Below are positions 45,101 to 64,000 of a stretch of 64,000 bases of DNA, piece by piece. The DNA is from Hyperoplus lanceolatus (Eukaryota; Chordata; Actinopteri; Uranoscopiformes; Ammodytidae). The notes beneath the pieces are model-generated. The model was given only the letters and a program-made list of their open reading frames with translations. It had not been told where the DNA came from and searched no databases. Every line of letters begins with the position of its first letter. Within the stretch, counting starts at the first letter, position 1. Location of the stretch: positions 22,367,501-22,431,500 of the forward strand of contig CM049400.1 in assembly GCA_026929865.2 (NCBI GenBank). Reading direction: 5' to 3'. The translations under genes and the position numbers were made by a program.

Positions 45101-47504
45101 CTTGGGCCTAGTTTATTAATTTCCCTCCAAAATTGCTGAGGATTATTAGTTTGTAAAAAATCAAATTTCAAGGACTGCCCTCTACTAAACCTCCTTTTAT
45201 AGAACCTTAATATTTTATCAAATATAAACTGTGCTTGCCTGTAATTTTCCCTCAGTTGTCGTTTCCTCACTGGATCACCACATCGAAGAAAGTTCTTCTC
45301 AACTATTTTTCGATCATTCCACAGTTTTTGGAGATCAGAATTCCAGAAAGGTTTAGCTAACTGCTTTAATTTGTATGTATTTACATGTTTGGGTTGACAT
45401 TTATCTATTTCTCGAGTCATCATATCACAGAACTCATTGTACCACCGATCAACACTATTTTGTGTACTTTGACAGGATTCAAGTTGTTTTATTAACTCTA
45501 ATAATGCAAAGCGACACATGTCAGAGGACAAAAAGTTATCAGGAAACGTTCTGCATCTCTTTTTTGATTGTGAAACTGATTCATTTTCTTCTGTTATTTG
45601 AACTCCAACTTTAAATGTTAACAATAAAAGTGAGTGATCCGGTAGATGACATCTTTCTCCAATAAGGTTCATACAGGTTGCAGCATTTTGATCCATAAGG
45701 TCTGTAGCAGTAATTACTTTTAAGGCAAGACAAGACTCAAGGCAATTATGGGGTGTGACTATATAGTCCACCACAGCTTTTCCTCTTACTGATAAGGAAG
45801 TAAAATTATCATCATTTCGATTTTTGCTACTGGAATTTATCACGTGCGATGATGATTACAAGTCCATTCGCACTAGTGCTAGTTGATAATGAGGAGAGGC
45901 TGTCTTTGAAACACAGAGGAGAGATGCACAACACTGCTTAGAGGGCTCTACATTAACACTCCAAATAGGGGTAAATGTAGACTTAGTCAAGTAAGTTATT
46001 GAGCCCACCCTTCACTTTGGCTGGTGAAAGATATGTGTCCTCGGGATCTGTGGTGCAGCGATTCTACCTTATAAAAACTTCACAACCGGTAATAACCGGA
46101 AAGAGATTGCCGCAGTTAAGTTAGCACGTGTGCAAAGAGAACATTTCCTGTGCGCCTTCACGTTAAAAGCCTGTTACTAGCCAAACGTGAGTTGACTTTT
46201 ATTTTGAAACCAGTAAGAACAGGAAGTTAGCGCTTCACAGCCCTGCAGTGCTCTAGCTAGAAAGGCAACTCATTCAGCTGCAGAAAAAAGTCAGCAGTAG
46301 TCTAAAAACAAAGTTTGAAATAAGCCACTGAAGAACAACTTCCAACACATTCACAACAACCTATTTAATTTATCCTAAATTGTACCAATATGTATACTTA
46401 TTTATTTAATAGGCTATGTTTAATGTTTTAAAGTTTGGTTTTAATTAACAGAAGGACATTTTCTAAAAATGTTTATTATTAATATAATAATTATATGTAT
46501 ATACAAAACATATATAGATATAGATATTATTTTTATATTTTTATGGGGAAAAATAATTCTGAATCAGCAAAAAATTGCAATTGGCAGGTTAGATTCTTTT
46601 GTCTAAATTGCAATCAGTGCAACCCTATTCATTCTTCTACAATTATTACTGCACACACTAGGATATAATATTAATTGAGAATCTCAAAGGAGACCAAGAT
46701 GAGATGCTCAATGGTAATTACAGTGAAATGCAAGGGTTAAGGTTATGCAAGTTTTCGATCATACTTTGTGTGCTACCAAATGTATTTTTGTGCTACTGAA
46801 TTTTTTTGCTTGCTAGCACCAGTGCTACCACCTAAAAAAATAAGCGTACAGCCCTGTACTGTGTTTTTTTTTTGTGTTCAGAAGAAATATTGTTGTGTCC
46901 TCTAAAAGGTCTTGTAATTTTGTGTTGCGTGCCAGAGGAATGATGCTTTATGGGTGTTCTGTTACACGGAAAAAGTCGTAAGGTAGACTCTAAGGTTTTG
47001 ATCCTTTTCTTCTCTGGACAGATCATATTCCGTGTTGCCCTCGCTCTCTTCAAGTACAAAGAGGAGGAGTTTCTCAAGCTGCAGGATTCCACATCCATCT
47101 TCAAATATCTACGATATTTCACACGCACAATCCTTGATTCAAGGTAAAGTAACTACAATTCCATACTAAAATTGGAGACATTGGTAAGAAATACACATAA
47201 CCAAACTAAGAGAATGGCGACCAAAATGTGCACAGAATTCAAAACCATTCTAGACTGACAGAACTGTGTATTTTTTCCCCTTTCTTTGTTTTTGTTTTTT
47301 GTTTCCAGGAAGCTGATGACCATGGCTTTTGTGGACATGAACCCATTCCCCATGCGACAAATCCAGAACCGCCGCTCCTTCCACCTTGAGAAAGTGCGTC
47401 TGGAGCTGACAGAGCTGGAGGCCATCAGACAGACGTTCCTCAGGGAGAGAGAGACCAGGCAGGACGGACGCAGTTTTGTCAGTGATGATGAGGAGGATAA
47501 CTGA
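31894..47504 (+). CDS. tbc1d2b: TBC1 domain family member 2B (Rab GTPase-activating protein)
   Basis: Rab-GAP acting on endosomal membranes. Exons: 31894-32325, 33187-33340, 34699-34876, 36084-36241, 36476-36735, 38092-38538, 38719-38829, 39044-39240, 39794-40288, 40873-40990, 41204-41389, 47022-47143 and 47309-47504; phases all join. Starting at 31894 gives 1017 aa; the ATG at 31972 (A at -3) gives 991. Human is 963, so the later start is plausible. A PH domain spans about residues 68-165 (KLCGYLNKLSGKGPLRGY, DALPLGHIEIGDASFSY, LFWLQQLQQKRWEY). Exons 5-8 encode coiled coil (MQLRLQSTQEELNRMQ, GEINDQLGMMMETIQAKDEV). The TBC domain starts near residue 713 (IRCGVPHEHRSQVWRW) and has both catalytic fingers: arginine in IELDLLRTLPNN and glutamine in IGYCQGLN. 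It ends with an acidic tail (SDDEEDN). The GAP machinery looks intact. Confidence 0.97.
33143..33182. repeat. (GT)n microsatellite abutting tbc1d2b exon 2
   Basis: About 20 GT units ending 4 bases before the cag acceptor of exon 2 (exon starts 33187). The repeat replaces the usual polypyrimidine tract with alternating purine/pyrimidine. Confidence 0.95.
33341..38091. other. tbc1d2b introns 2 to 5, otherwise featureless
   Basis: Apart from exons 3 to 5, I see no repeat with definable ends and no other coding frame here. ORFs on both strands around exons 4 and 5 are shadows of those exons. Confidence 0.5.
40329..40836. mobile_element. hAT-like non-autonomous element in tbc1d2b intron 9
   Basis: The left end cagggttcccatccc and the reverse complement of the right end (aaggttcccacacattttta) resemble hAT termini. 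No coding capacity, and I found no clean target duplication, so the ends are approximate. Confidence 0.45.
42590..45843 (-). mobile_element. Non-LTR retrotransposon (LINE), 5'-truncated, in tbc1d2b intron 11
   Basis: Antisense to the host gene. 44830-45843 encodes the end of an endonuclease domain (GKAVVDYIVTP, CHLPDHSLLLL) and the linker. 43156-44577 encodes the reverse transcriptase, with FVCFVDFQKAFDWVNR (motif A), [19 protein letters not shown] (motif B) and GTLLYADDIVLLAE (motif C). 42723-43325 encodes the C-terminal region in a shifted frame. The tail ends with cacaataataaaa and a (TCAAA)n-like repeat. All catalytic RT residues are present, but a nested insertion at 44609-44831 and a frameshift near 43200-43320 disable it. 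Clade unsettled; I-like/Nimb is my best guess. Confidence 0.85.
44609..44831 (-). mobile_element. Short LINE/SINE 3' end inserted into the LINE ORF
   Basis: Interrupts the host LINE frame between VKAAINK and the KKAVGVEDIPNEALK region. The direct repeat ACTTATTT at 44601-44608 and 44832-44839 is the target duplication. On the minus strand the insert ends cactgtccctgctaaataaa with an (AAAT)n tail, and its terminal gtccctg-aaataaa motif resembles the 3' end of the L2-like element at 13417-15190. Confidence 0.75.
45942..46853. mobile_element. Probable hAT-type element, also present at 63591-64000 in inverse orientation
   Basis: The right part (about 46449-46853) is highly similar, as reverse complement, to 63591-64000, which proves it is an interspersed repeat. 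Possible ends are gagggctctacattaac on the left and the complement of cagggctgtacgctta on the right, an hAT-like style. No TSD found, and the left boundary is inferred. Confidence 0.6.
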
Positions 47505-49806
47505 CCTTTAAGCGCTTCCTACATTTCCCACAAGCCTCGTGGCTAAAGCAAGAAGACGGAGAGAGATCGTCAACGCACATCCACAATGTGGTGCGATTGT
47601 TGGAAAAAAAGGGATTTTTTTTCTTCAGAAAGTGTCTTTGCAGTTTGTCCTCAATCAGCTTTCTCTTCATTTTTGAGTGAAATCTCAACAGAAAGACCAA
47701 AACATTTATAGTCCGAATGGGGCTTTTCTATCAGTATTCCTGCCTTTAGAAAAAAAAAAAAATAAATGGTGTATACCAGTGTTTTTGTATGATGGCCAAA
47801 ATAGTACCCTTTGTCTTGTGACTCTTCGACCTTCAACGCCAAGCTTTTGACTCTTGCAGTCTGAATCAGTGTTCTTAAAAACATGGCTGTGATCTGCCTG
47901 TCAAAGGAACGATTGTATTTTTTTTACTCAGTCTTGTTATTACGAAGATTTTTTTTTTCTGCCCAAAGTTTCTTACATAAAGGTTTTAGATATACTGCAT
48001 ATATGTTTTTCCCAACCTTGCCACTCAACAAATATATTGTGTTCCCTATGTCTATTGGTGCACTCTAATCATTTATGCTGCATAATCAAATTCTGCTGAA
48101 TCTTAAAATTGAAGTCTTAGAGCCTTTTTGATAACTTGGTCATTCCAGAATGTTACATATCATTCCAAAGATTCAGCAAAACTATGATCTAAAACAAAAT
48201 CTTTCCACATATTATCTCATTTTGGAGAAAGAGTGTACTTTTTATGTATTATTTGTTTGTGTTTTTTATTTACTCAGGATTCAGATAAAACTAGAGACCA
48301 TGTCTGCCCTTATTTGGTAGATGTAGTGTCATTCTTAAGGCTGTCTTAAATTATTTTAAAACTTAAGAATTCTTAAATGTTCCCAAAAACATGACAAACT
48401 GTTTTGCATCTTCTACATGTGTACCTGAACTAAAAAAAAATGGCCACTGGTTTTGGTTTGGATTTGAAGTTGTATCATATTAGGAGATTGCTACAAATCA
48501 CCTGATTGTCTGCTTTATTCCTAATATTAAAATATCTGTTTATCATGAGATTTAAATGGGCCTTGAAATTGCCCCTGCCTAAAAGTTCTGCTCTCACGTA
48601 ATGTTATTGATTTTTTCCCCCCAAAGAACTGTAGATGGAAATGCCTTTTTTTTTTTTTAAGGATTCGGTTTCCCCTGATTTAAACTCTGTTTTGCGAAAA
48701 AATAATGTACATGCATAATGCTGGTATTACATTGTCTGAGCCTTGTCTGAAAATGCTGATGTGTTTGCATGCATCGTCCAGAGTGTGTCAGTATAACGTT
48801 TGTCTACCCAGTGTTAACACTCTTTCACTAGGTACCCTCCAAACATTCTGATGTTTTTTTTAAAGTGTTATTCTGAAATGGCTGTAAAGTCAGTTTAATA
48901 ATGATTTATAGTCAACAAGGGAAGCATTTCAGGGGATTGCTGGGTATGTGTAGCAGGCTTCCACATCCAGGTACTGACACAAGGCGGTTTACTCTTCAGC
49001 ATTTTGACCATATTCTTTATTACACCTGTATTTTCAGACGAGTATGAAAAAAGTTGAATTTCCTGAACATCCAAACAAAGAAATGTTTAGATTTTGTTTT
49101 AAAACTGTTGTGTAAATGGGAACTTGCCCCATCTCATGTCCACTGATATATTGTTTACACTTTATGACTTTTGATTTCCTCTATTTTTAATTTTCCCCTG
49201 AGCTGTTTACAGAAAAAAATATTCTTCACCGTTAGCAACAGAATAGACTTACTTTACTCTGCTGCAGTATTGTCAGCCATAGCGCCATGCCGAACATTTC
49301 ATTTGGACCTCCTGAGCTTGTGAACAAATTGCAATATTGTGTTTGTTTTGAATGATGGAAATCTTAATGAAAAATCAGAACTGAAGAGTTAGAAATTGAG
49401 TTAGTCTTGTTTCATGAGAGCTGGTCTCTCTGGGAATGTCAAAAATGTTATCAAGCTTGATTGGTTTAAGATGAAAAAATAAAATTCTTAGGTCCACTTA
49501 CTATGTCACAGTGGGTTTCAACTTCTGTTTTTAAGGCTAGTTTTCCTTTCACGAATAAGCTACATTTCATGTTATCATATATCCTTTGCTTTTTCTCCCT
49601 TTTGTCCCACCAATGTATTGCACAAATGATGACTTCAGAATATTATAGGGCACTTCACTTTTCATGTCTTATTTTAATGGTATCTTGTTCATTGTCAATC
49701 GTTATCATTTACTGATGAAAAGTAAATGCGACAACCTTTATGTTACAGCTTTAATTGTACGCCACTGTATGTTTTTGTTATACAATTCAATAAACAATTC
49801 AATAAA
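47505..49806 (+). other. tbc1d2b: tbc1d2b 3'UTR
   Basis: About 2.3 kb of AT-rich, non-coding sequence after the stop. An early AATAAA lies in the A-rich run near 47755, another near 49478, and two adjacent signals sit at 49789-49794 and 49801-49806, the likely main cleavage point. ORFs here are short and unremarkable. Confidence 0.7.
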
Positions 49807-50049
49807 CAATGGCTGACAGAGTGCTCTGTCTTATCTGTAGGTGTTCATTGGAAGAAGAAAAAAAGGAAAAAAACAGGCTCTCTGTAGTAATTTGTACTTC
49901 CTTAAATTCATGAATAAACATCACACTTGTCGGTCATGGTTATTGATAGACTTTCTCTCATGCTGCAGTTTCATAATAGAGCCATCAGGGGGAGGGACTT
50001 TGTGCAGATACAAAAACCAGATGGTGCTGCCATAAGTGACAGAGAACAA

Positions 50050-50165
50050 CAGAGACGCTAAAGTGATCAGTTATTGTGTCTGAAGTGCAGCCATGTGGAG
50101 ACCAGATCAGCTGTAGGCGATGTGGAAACCCATGCATTTGTCATCAGCTCTGCTTCTGAGAGAAG
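50050..50165 (+). other. dapk2: Probable 5'UTR exon of the dapk2 gene with upstream ORFs
   Basis: The segment ends in a good donor (GAGAAG/GTAAGA at 50166) and can join the acceptor at 50659 that leads into the dapk2 ATG exon. It contains ATG at 50093 opening a 7-codon ORF (MWRPDQL, stop by 50116) and a second ATG at 50120 whose frame runs through the splice to stop before the main ATG. The 5' limit is a guess. Confidence 0.45.
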
Positions 50166-50748
50166 GTAAGATAAAAGGCTTTGATTGCAGTCAGTTTGTG
50201 GAGCCACTTATAGTGTGACATGAAACTTAACCAGAAAGGAAGTTTGTGGTATTTCTGTCTTCACATTGTTGCATGAACATATGAGTGTTCACTCTTACAG
50301 TGTACAAAATATGTAACATTTCTATTGCTAAATTCTTATTCAAAGCAGTAACAAAAAAAGTTATTTTTAATGGTTACAAAGTGTATTTCTTTGCTGCCCA
50401 TACAACAACAGAAAACTTCACCGATATCCTGCCTTAATTATCCTCTTTTCTTTTCTTTTCATTTGTAATCCTTTGATAATCACACAGCAACATTGTATGA
50501 GTTTGTTATGTCCTTATGTCAAGTCAAGTTTAGGGCTTTCTCAACAGGCAGGTGAAAGTAGGTACAACTGTGTTGTGGAATGCTATACAGCAAGCTAGAA
50601 CATGCAGTAACCATTTTCATCGCTCCAGTCAAAAATCAACACCTTTTTGTATCTGCAGGGTTGGACTTGTGGAGAAAGGATTAAGGAACACCGGATAGAC
50701 AAACCGACAGGCTTTAGCTGTGCATATCAAAGGAGATAAACTACATCA

Positions 50749-59875
<9,127 letters not shown>

Positions 59876-59939
59876 TGAAAAGTAATATTTGTCTGGCGAT
59901 GGCAGACAAAATCCTTACCCTCCAATGCTTCAGTATGTA

Positions 59940-61572
59940 CAGTATCTCACAAAAGTGAGTACACCCCTCACATTTCTTCACATTTTTCTTTATATCTTTC
60001 CATGGGACAACACTGAAGAAATGACACTTTGATACAATGTAAAGTAGACAGTGTACAGCTTGTATAACAGTGTAAATTTACTGTCCCCTCAAAATAACTC
60101 GACACACAGCCATTAATGTCTAAACTGCTGGCAACAAAAGTGAGTACACCCCTTAAAAAAATTAAAAAATTGGGCCCAAAGTGTAAATATTTTGTGTGGC
60201 CACCATTATTTTCCAGCACTGCCTTACCCCTCTTGGGCATGGAGTTCACTAGAGCTTCACAGGTTGCAACTGGAACCCTCTTCCACCCATTTATGACTGC
60301 ATCACAGAGCTGGTGGATATTAAAGACCTTGCGCTCCTCCACCTTCCGTTTTAAGAAGCCCCAAAGATGCTCAATATGGTTTAGGTCTGGAGACATGCTT
60401 GGCCAGGCCATAACCTTTACCCTCAGCTTTTTAGCAAGCCACTGGTCGTCTTGGAGGTGTGTTTGGGGTCGTTATCATGTTGCAATACCACCCTGCGGCC
60501 CAGTTTACGAAGGTTGAGTGCACATGGTCAGCGTCTACACAGAGGTTGGCTTTGGAAAATAGACGTATGAGTGCTGCCAGCATTGCTGAAGGGCTTGAAG
60601 GGGTGGGGGTCAACCTGTCAGTGCTCAGACCATACGCCACTCTGCATCATACTGGTCTGCATGGCTGTCAAACCAGAAGGAAGCCTATTCTAAAGATGAT
60701 GCACAAGAAACCCCACAAAAAGTTTGCTGAAGACAAACAGACTACGGACATGGATTACTGCAACCATGTCCTGTGGTCTGATGAGACCAAAATACATGTA
60801 TTTGGTTCAGATGGTGTTAAGAGTGTGGAGCGGCAACCAGGTGAGGAGTACAAAGACAAGTGTGTCTTGCCTAGAGTCAAGCATGGCGGTTGGAGTGTCA
60901 TGGTCTGGGGCTGCATGAGTGCTGCCAGCACTGGGGATCTACAGTTCATTGAATTCTAACATGTACTGTGACATACTGAAGCAGAGCATGATCCCTCCCT
61001 TCATAAACTGGGCCGCAGGGCAGTACTGCAACATGATAACGACCCCAAACACCCCTCCGAACGACCACTGGCTTGCTAAAGAAGCTGAGGGTAAAGGTTA
61101 TGGACTGGCCAAGCATGTCTCCAGTCTTAAACCCTATTGAGCATCTTTGGGGCATCCTAAAACGGGAGATGGAGGAGCGCAAGGACTCTAATATCCACCA
61201 GCTCCTTGATGTCGTCATGAATGGGTAGAAGAGGGTTCCAGTTGCAACCTGTGAAGCTCTAGTGAACTACATGCCCAAGAGGGTTAAGGTAGTGCTGGAA
61301 AATAATGATGGCAAAACAAAATATTGACACTTTGGGCCCAATTTGGACATTTTTTCTTAGGGGTGTACTCACTTTTGTTGCCAGCAGTTTAGACATTAAT
61401 GGCTGTGTGTCGAGTTATTTTGAGGGGACAGTAAATTTACACTGTTATACAAGCTGTACACTGACTACTTTACATTGTATCAAAGTGTCATTTATTCAGT
61501 GTTGTCCCATGGAAAGATATAATGAAATATTTGAAGAAATGTTAGGGGTGTACTCACTTTTGTGAGATACTG
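59940..61572. mobile_element. Foldback Tc1-like transposon, second family
   Basis: Ends CAGTATCTCACAAAAGTGAG are inverted repeats flanked by TA (59938-59939 and 61573-61574). Two ~570-base arms (59940-60509 and about 61003-61572) are inverted copies of the element's 3' third, each encoding the transposase C-terminus (left arm, minus strand: SPDLNHIEHLWGFLKRK; right arm, plus strand, with stops: SPVLNPIEHLWGILKRE, where the catalytic-region Asp has become Val). Between them 60510-61002 encodes on the plus strand the middle of the transposase (VLWSDETKIHVFGSDG and HGGWSVMVWGCMS). The N-terminal domain is gone. It lies in the dapk2 intron after exon 3. Confidence 0.85.
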
Positions 61573-62338
61573 TATGTACATGCAAGATTGAACATAACAT
61601 GTGCTGTATATAGTAAGTGTCTAATATGAAGCTCGCCTTTTCTTGGTCCCACATCCTTCCTGTTTTGTGTGGCCGAGATACAGACTCTCAGATACAGACA
61701 CCATAAGGTTATCTCTTCCCTTTCAGAGAGCAGTGTCGCCCACGCTTCTCTCAGATAGTCGCTGTCCTGTTTTTCTGTGGCGGCGCGGCTGCTGTTCATA
61801 CTCCAGGCTTTTTGTTTGGCAATTAACTAATAAGAATAATCAGAGAAGGGCTCGATTCAAACCTGCCAGCGGCCCTTGACCCTCAGTTCACAGTGACAGA
61901 TCTGTGCACTCGTTTGACCTTTACATTGAAGAATGGATATTTTGAGAAACACAGTCTGAATCTTTGTCAGCCTGCAAAAGTTATACTTTACAGCTTCAAG
62001 GGAAAAGTTAGGCAATTGTTTATTGTTTTTTAAGAAGAAGAATTTCACCATCACGTCTGTATGCTAAATATAAAGCTCTGATAGCAGCCTGCTAACCTAC
62101 TGCTGCTTTGGACAAAGTGACAAAATCCACCTACCATCACCTCTAAAGCTCATGAATGAACTTAAAATGGCTTGTTTGTTTACTTTAATCCTACAAAAAG
62201 GAGGTTAAAATTACAGAAGTTGCTTTTTTTCTAAGGGTTTGTGTTCCACACTATTTTTCCCGCTATTTTATGGTTAGAACCAGTAACTTTAGTCTCCTTG
62301 GTTGTCAGGCAACTGTAGTCCAGCACATAACAGTCCAG
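61573..62338. other. dapk2 intron sequence, no feature seen
   Basis: No candidate for the next dapk2 exon (expected to start with PEN) and no definable repeat. Confidence 0.5.
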
Positions 62339-63590
62339 GGGCCTCATTTATCAACCGTACTTACGCACAAATCTGTGCGTAAGTAGGGCGTAAGAACATT
62401 GCCACGCAAAGTATGGAATTTACCAAAATGTACTTAGACTTATGATTGTGTGTAAATGTAAGCACAACTCTGACCATGCTTACGAACATAATCTAGTGGT
62501 AGAATAGCGATATTACAAGCACAAAGCAAAGCATTTAAGAGTTTCAACGTCTGCATTAACACTAGAACCGCAAGCGTTCTCTTTATATCTATAATCGCCA
62601 CGCGTCAAATCCAATCGTGCATTTCTAGTGTAATATAAAGTCATACATTTTTTTGTTTAATCATCATCTGTGTTTTGGACCTCTTGTGTTATAATCTAAG
62701 TTTCTTTAAGAACACTGATCACGTTTCGTGGCGACTCGGTAATGAAACTGAAATAGATATAAAATCGCCAATACATCAATGAAAACAGACGGTCAAAACA
62801 GCGTCCAAATGAGCTAACATCCTAAATGCAATAAATAGTTATATGGCTCACTTATTTTTAGGTGAGCTCTAATTGATTAGGCTACTCATTAAATGTGTCA
62901 CACGTTTACATATTTTGAAGCGGAGGATCCCTCCGATGCTCTCTGTGCGTCTCATCTGGCAACACTCAGCTGTAAGCTGGACGAGCCGCGGTGACTCGCC
63001 AGACTCGCCAATCACTCATTTCACTTAGTAACTCTAATGTTGTTAGGAACTTATCTTCATCTCTTATTTATTGAAAGAGTTTATGAATGACTGCACGTAA
63101 AGTTGTCAGATCGCGGACCCCAAACAATGCCGTTGCCTTACAACTTGCTCGAAAATATCACATTTTCCCATGCAGCAAGCTTTCTTTTGTTTTAATGCCT
63201 GCACTAAGTGAGCCAACAAAATATGTTTTGCTTTGATTCAACCTCGTTTACAAGGGTTTCCATTTATGTGTTGGAGAAGTTTCTTTTCGTTGCCCTCTTT
63301 GCCATTGTAGCGAAGAGGGATAAAACACATTCACATGGTTGATAAAGGGATGTGTTGTGACCATATATGGTTAATTGGAGGCGTTTCTGAATGCAAATGG
63401 TCTGAGCGTGAACGAGCATGGTACTTAAGAACATGTGGGATTTATCAAGATTGATGACTTACTGGTGTGCGTACGATAGGCCAACGCACGTTTGATAAAT
63501 ACCGATTTTTTTGTACTTAAGCACATACTAAATTTCATTCGTAAGAGTGAATTTAGAACCTTTTCTACGCACTGTTGATAAATGAGGCCC
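62339..63590. mobile_element. DNA transposon-like element with GGGCCTCATTTATCAAC ends
   Basis: Terminal inverted repeats gggcctcatttatcaac and gttgataaatgaggccc bound 1252 bases. Subterminal segments repeat 'cttacgcac/gtgcgtaag' in both orientations. No transposase frame was seen, so it is non-autonomous. Style suggests a Harbinger-like or related superfamily; not proven. Confidence 0.7.
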
Positions 63591-64000
63591 GTACGCTTAT
63601 TCTTTTAGGTGGTAGCACTGGTGCTAGCAAGCAAAAAAATTCAGTAGCACAAAAATACATTTGGTAGCACACAAAGTAGCCTATGATCGAAAACTTGCAT
63701 AACCTTAACCCTTGCATTTCACTGTAATTACCTTTGAGCATCTCATCTTGGTCTCCTTTGAGATTCTCAATTAATATTATATCCTAGTGTGTGCAGTAAT
63801 GATTGTAGAAGAATGAATAGGGTTGCACTGATGGCAGGTTAGATTATTTTGTCTAAATTGCAAATTGCAATCTTTTGCTGATTCAGAATTATTTTCCCCA
63901 TAAAAATATAAAAATAATATCTATATCTATATATGTTTTGTATATACATATAATTATTATATTAATAATAATAAACATTTTTAGAAAATGTCCTTCTGTT
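63591..64000. mobile_element. Second copy of the 45942-46853 repeat, cut by window edge
   Basis: Reads gtacgcttattcttttaggt and onward as the reverse complement of 46449-46853 with few changes. It directly abuts the GGGCCTCATTT element, which probably inserted into this repeat's terminus. Confidence 0.8.

Overview
The window is vertebrate nuclear DNA, almost certainly from a teleost (probably percomorph-like) fish. The genes have short exons with GT-AG introns, they match known vertebrate families exon by exon, and the introns carry a fish-type repeat load: Tc1-like transposons, hAT-type non-autonomous elements, L2/Rex-like and RTE/Rex3-like non-LTR retrotransposons, a tRNA-headed SINE, and long (GT)n, (TAA)n and (TATC)n microsatellites. 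I assembled the exons by hand from splice sites and reading phase. Gene names rest on recalled family similarity, not on a database search.

Layout, left to right. idh3a (minus, 215-3040) is cut by the left edge, so only its 5' exons are present. lrrc61 (minus, 4301-7409) is complete: nine coding exons, 261 aa. cib2 (plus, 9215-18387) is complete: six coding exons, 187 aa. Its large intron 2 holds a SINE, an RTE/Rex3-like fragment, a (TATC)n tract and an L2-like LINE fragment, and its intron 5 holds a hAT element. A single 182-codon ORF with a possible signal peptide lies at 19485-20033 and is not recognised. sh2d7 (minus, 21968-26932) is complete: six coding exons, 459 aa, with one foldback Tc1 element and one hAT element in its introns. 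tbc1d2b (plus, 31894-47504) is complete: thirteen coding exons, about 991-1017 aa, with a long 3'UTR. A 5'-truncated LINE and a hAT-like repeat fill its intron 11. A death-associated protein kinase gene, best match dapk2 (plus, 50749 to beyond the right edge), shows its first three coding exons. The right-hand 4 kb is mostly transposon sequence.

The genes do not form a pathway. Idh3a is a mitochondrial TCA-cycle subunit, Cib2 a small EF-hand calcium sensor, Sh2d7 a phosphotyrosine-binding adaptor, Tbc1d2b a Rab-GAP and Dapk2 a calmodulin-regulated kinase. idh3a, cib2, sh2d7 and tbc1d2b being linked agrees with the conserved vertebrate neighbourhood (human 15q25). lrrc61 and dapk2 are, as I recall it, elsewhere in human.

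The most interesting points are: (i) an in-frame extra exon candidate in the idh3a mitochondrial presequence; (ii) the unexplained secreted-type ORF; (iii) two Tc1 elements of different families, each rebuilt as a foldback carrying two inverted transposase 3' halves, both in introns close to splice sites; (iv) a long-inverted-repeat element carrying repeated perfect 18-bp palindromes; and (v) two exons whose 3' splice sites directly abut (GT)n microsatellites.
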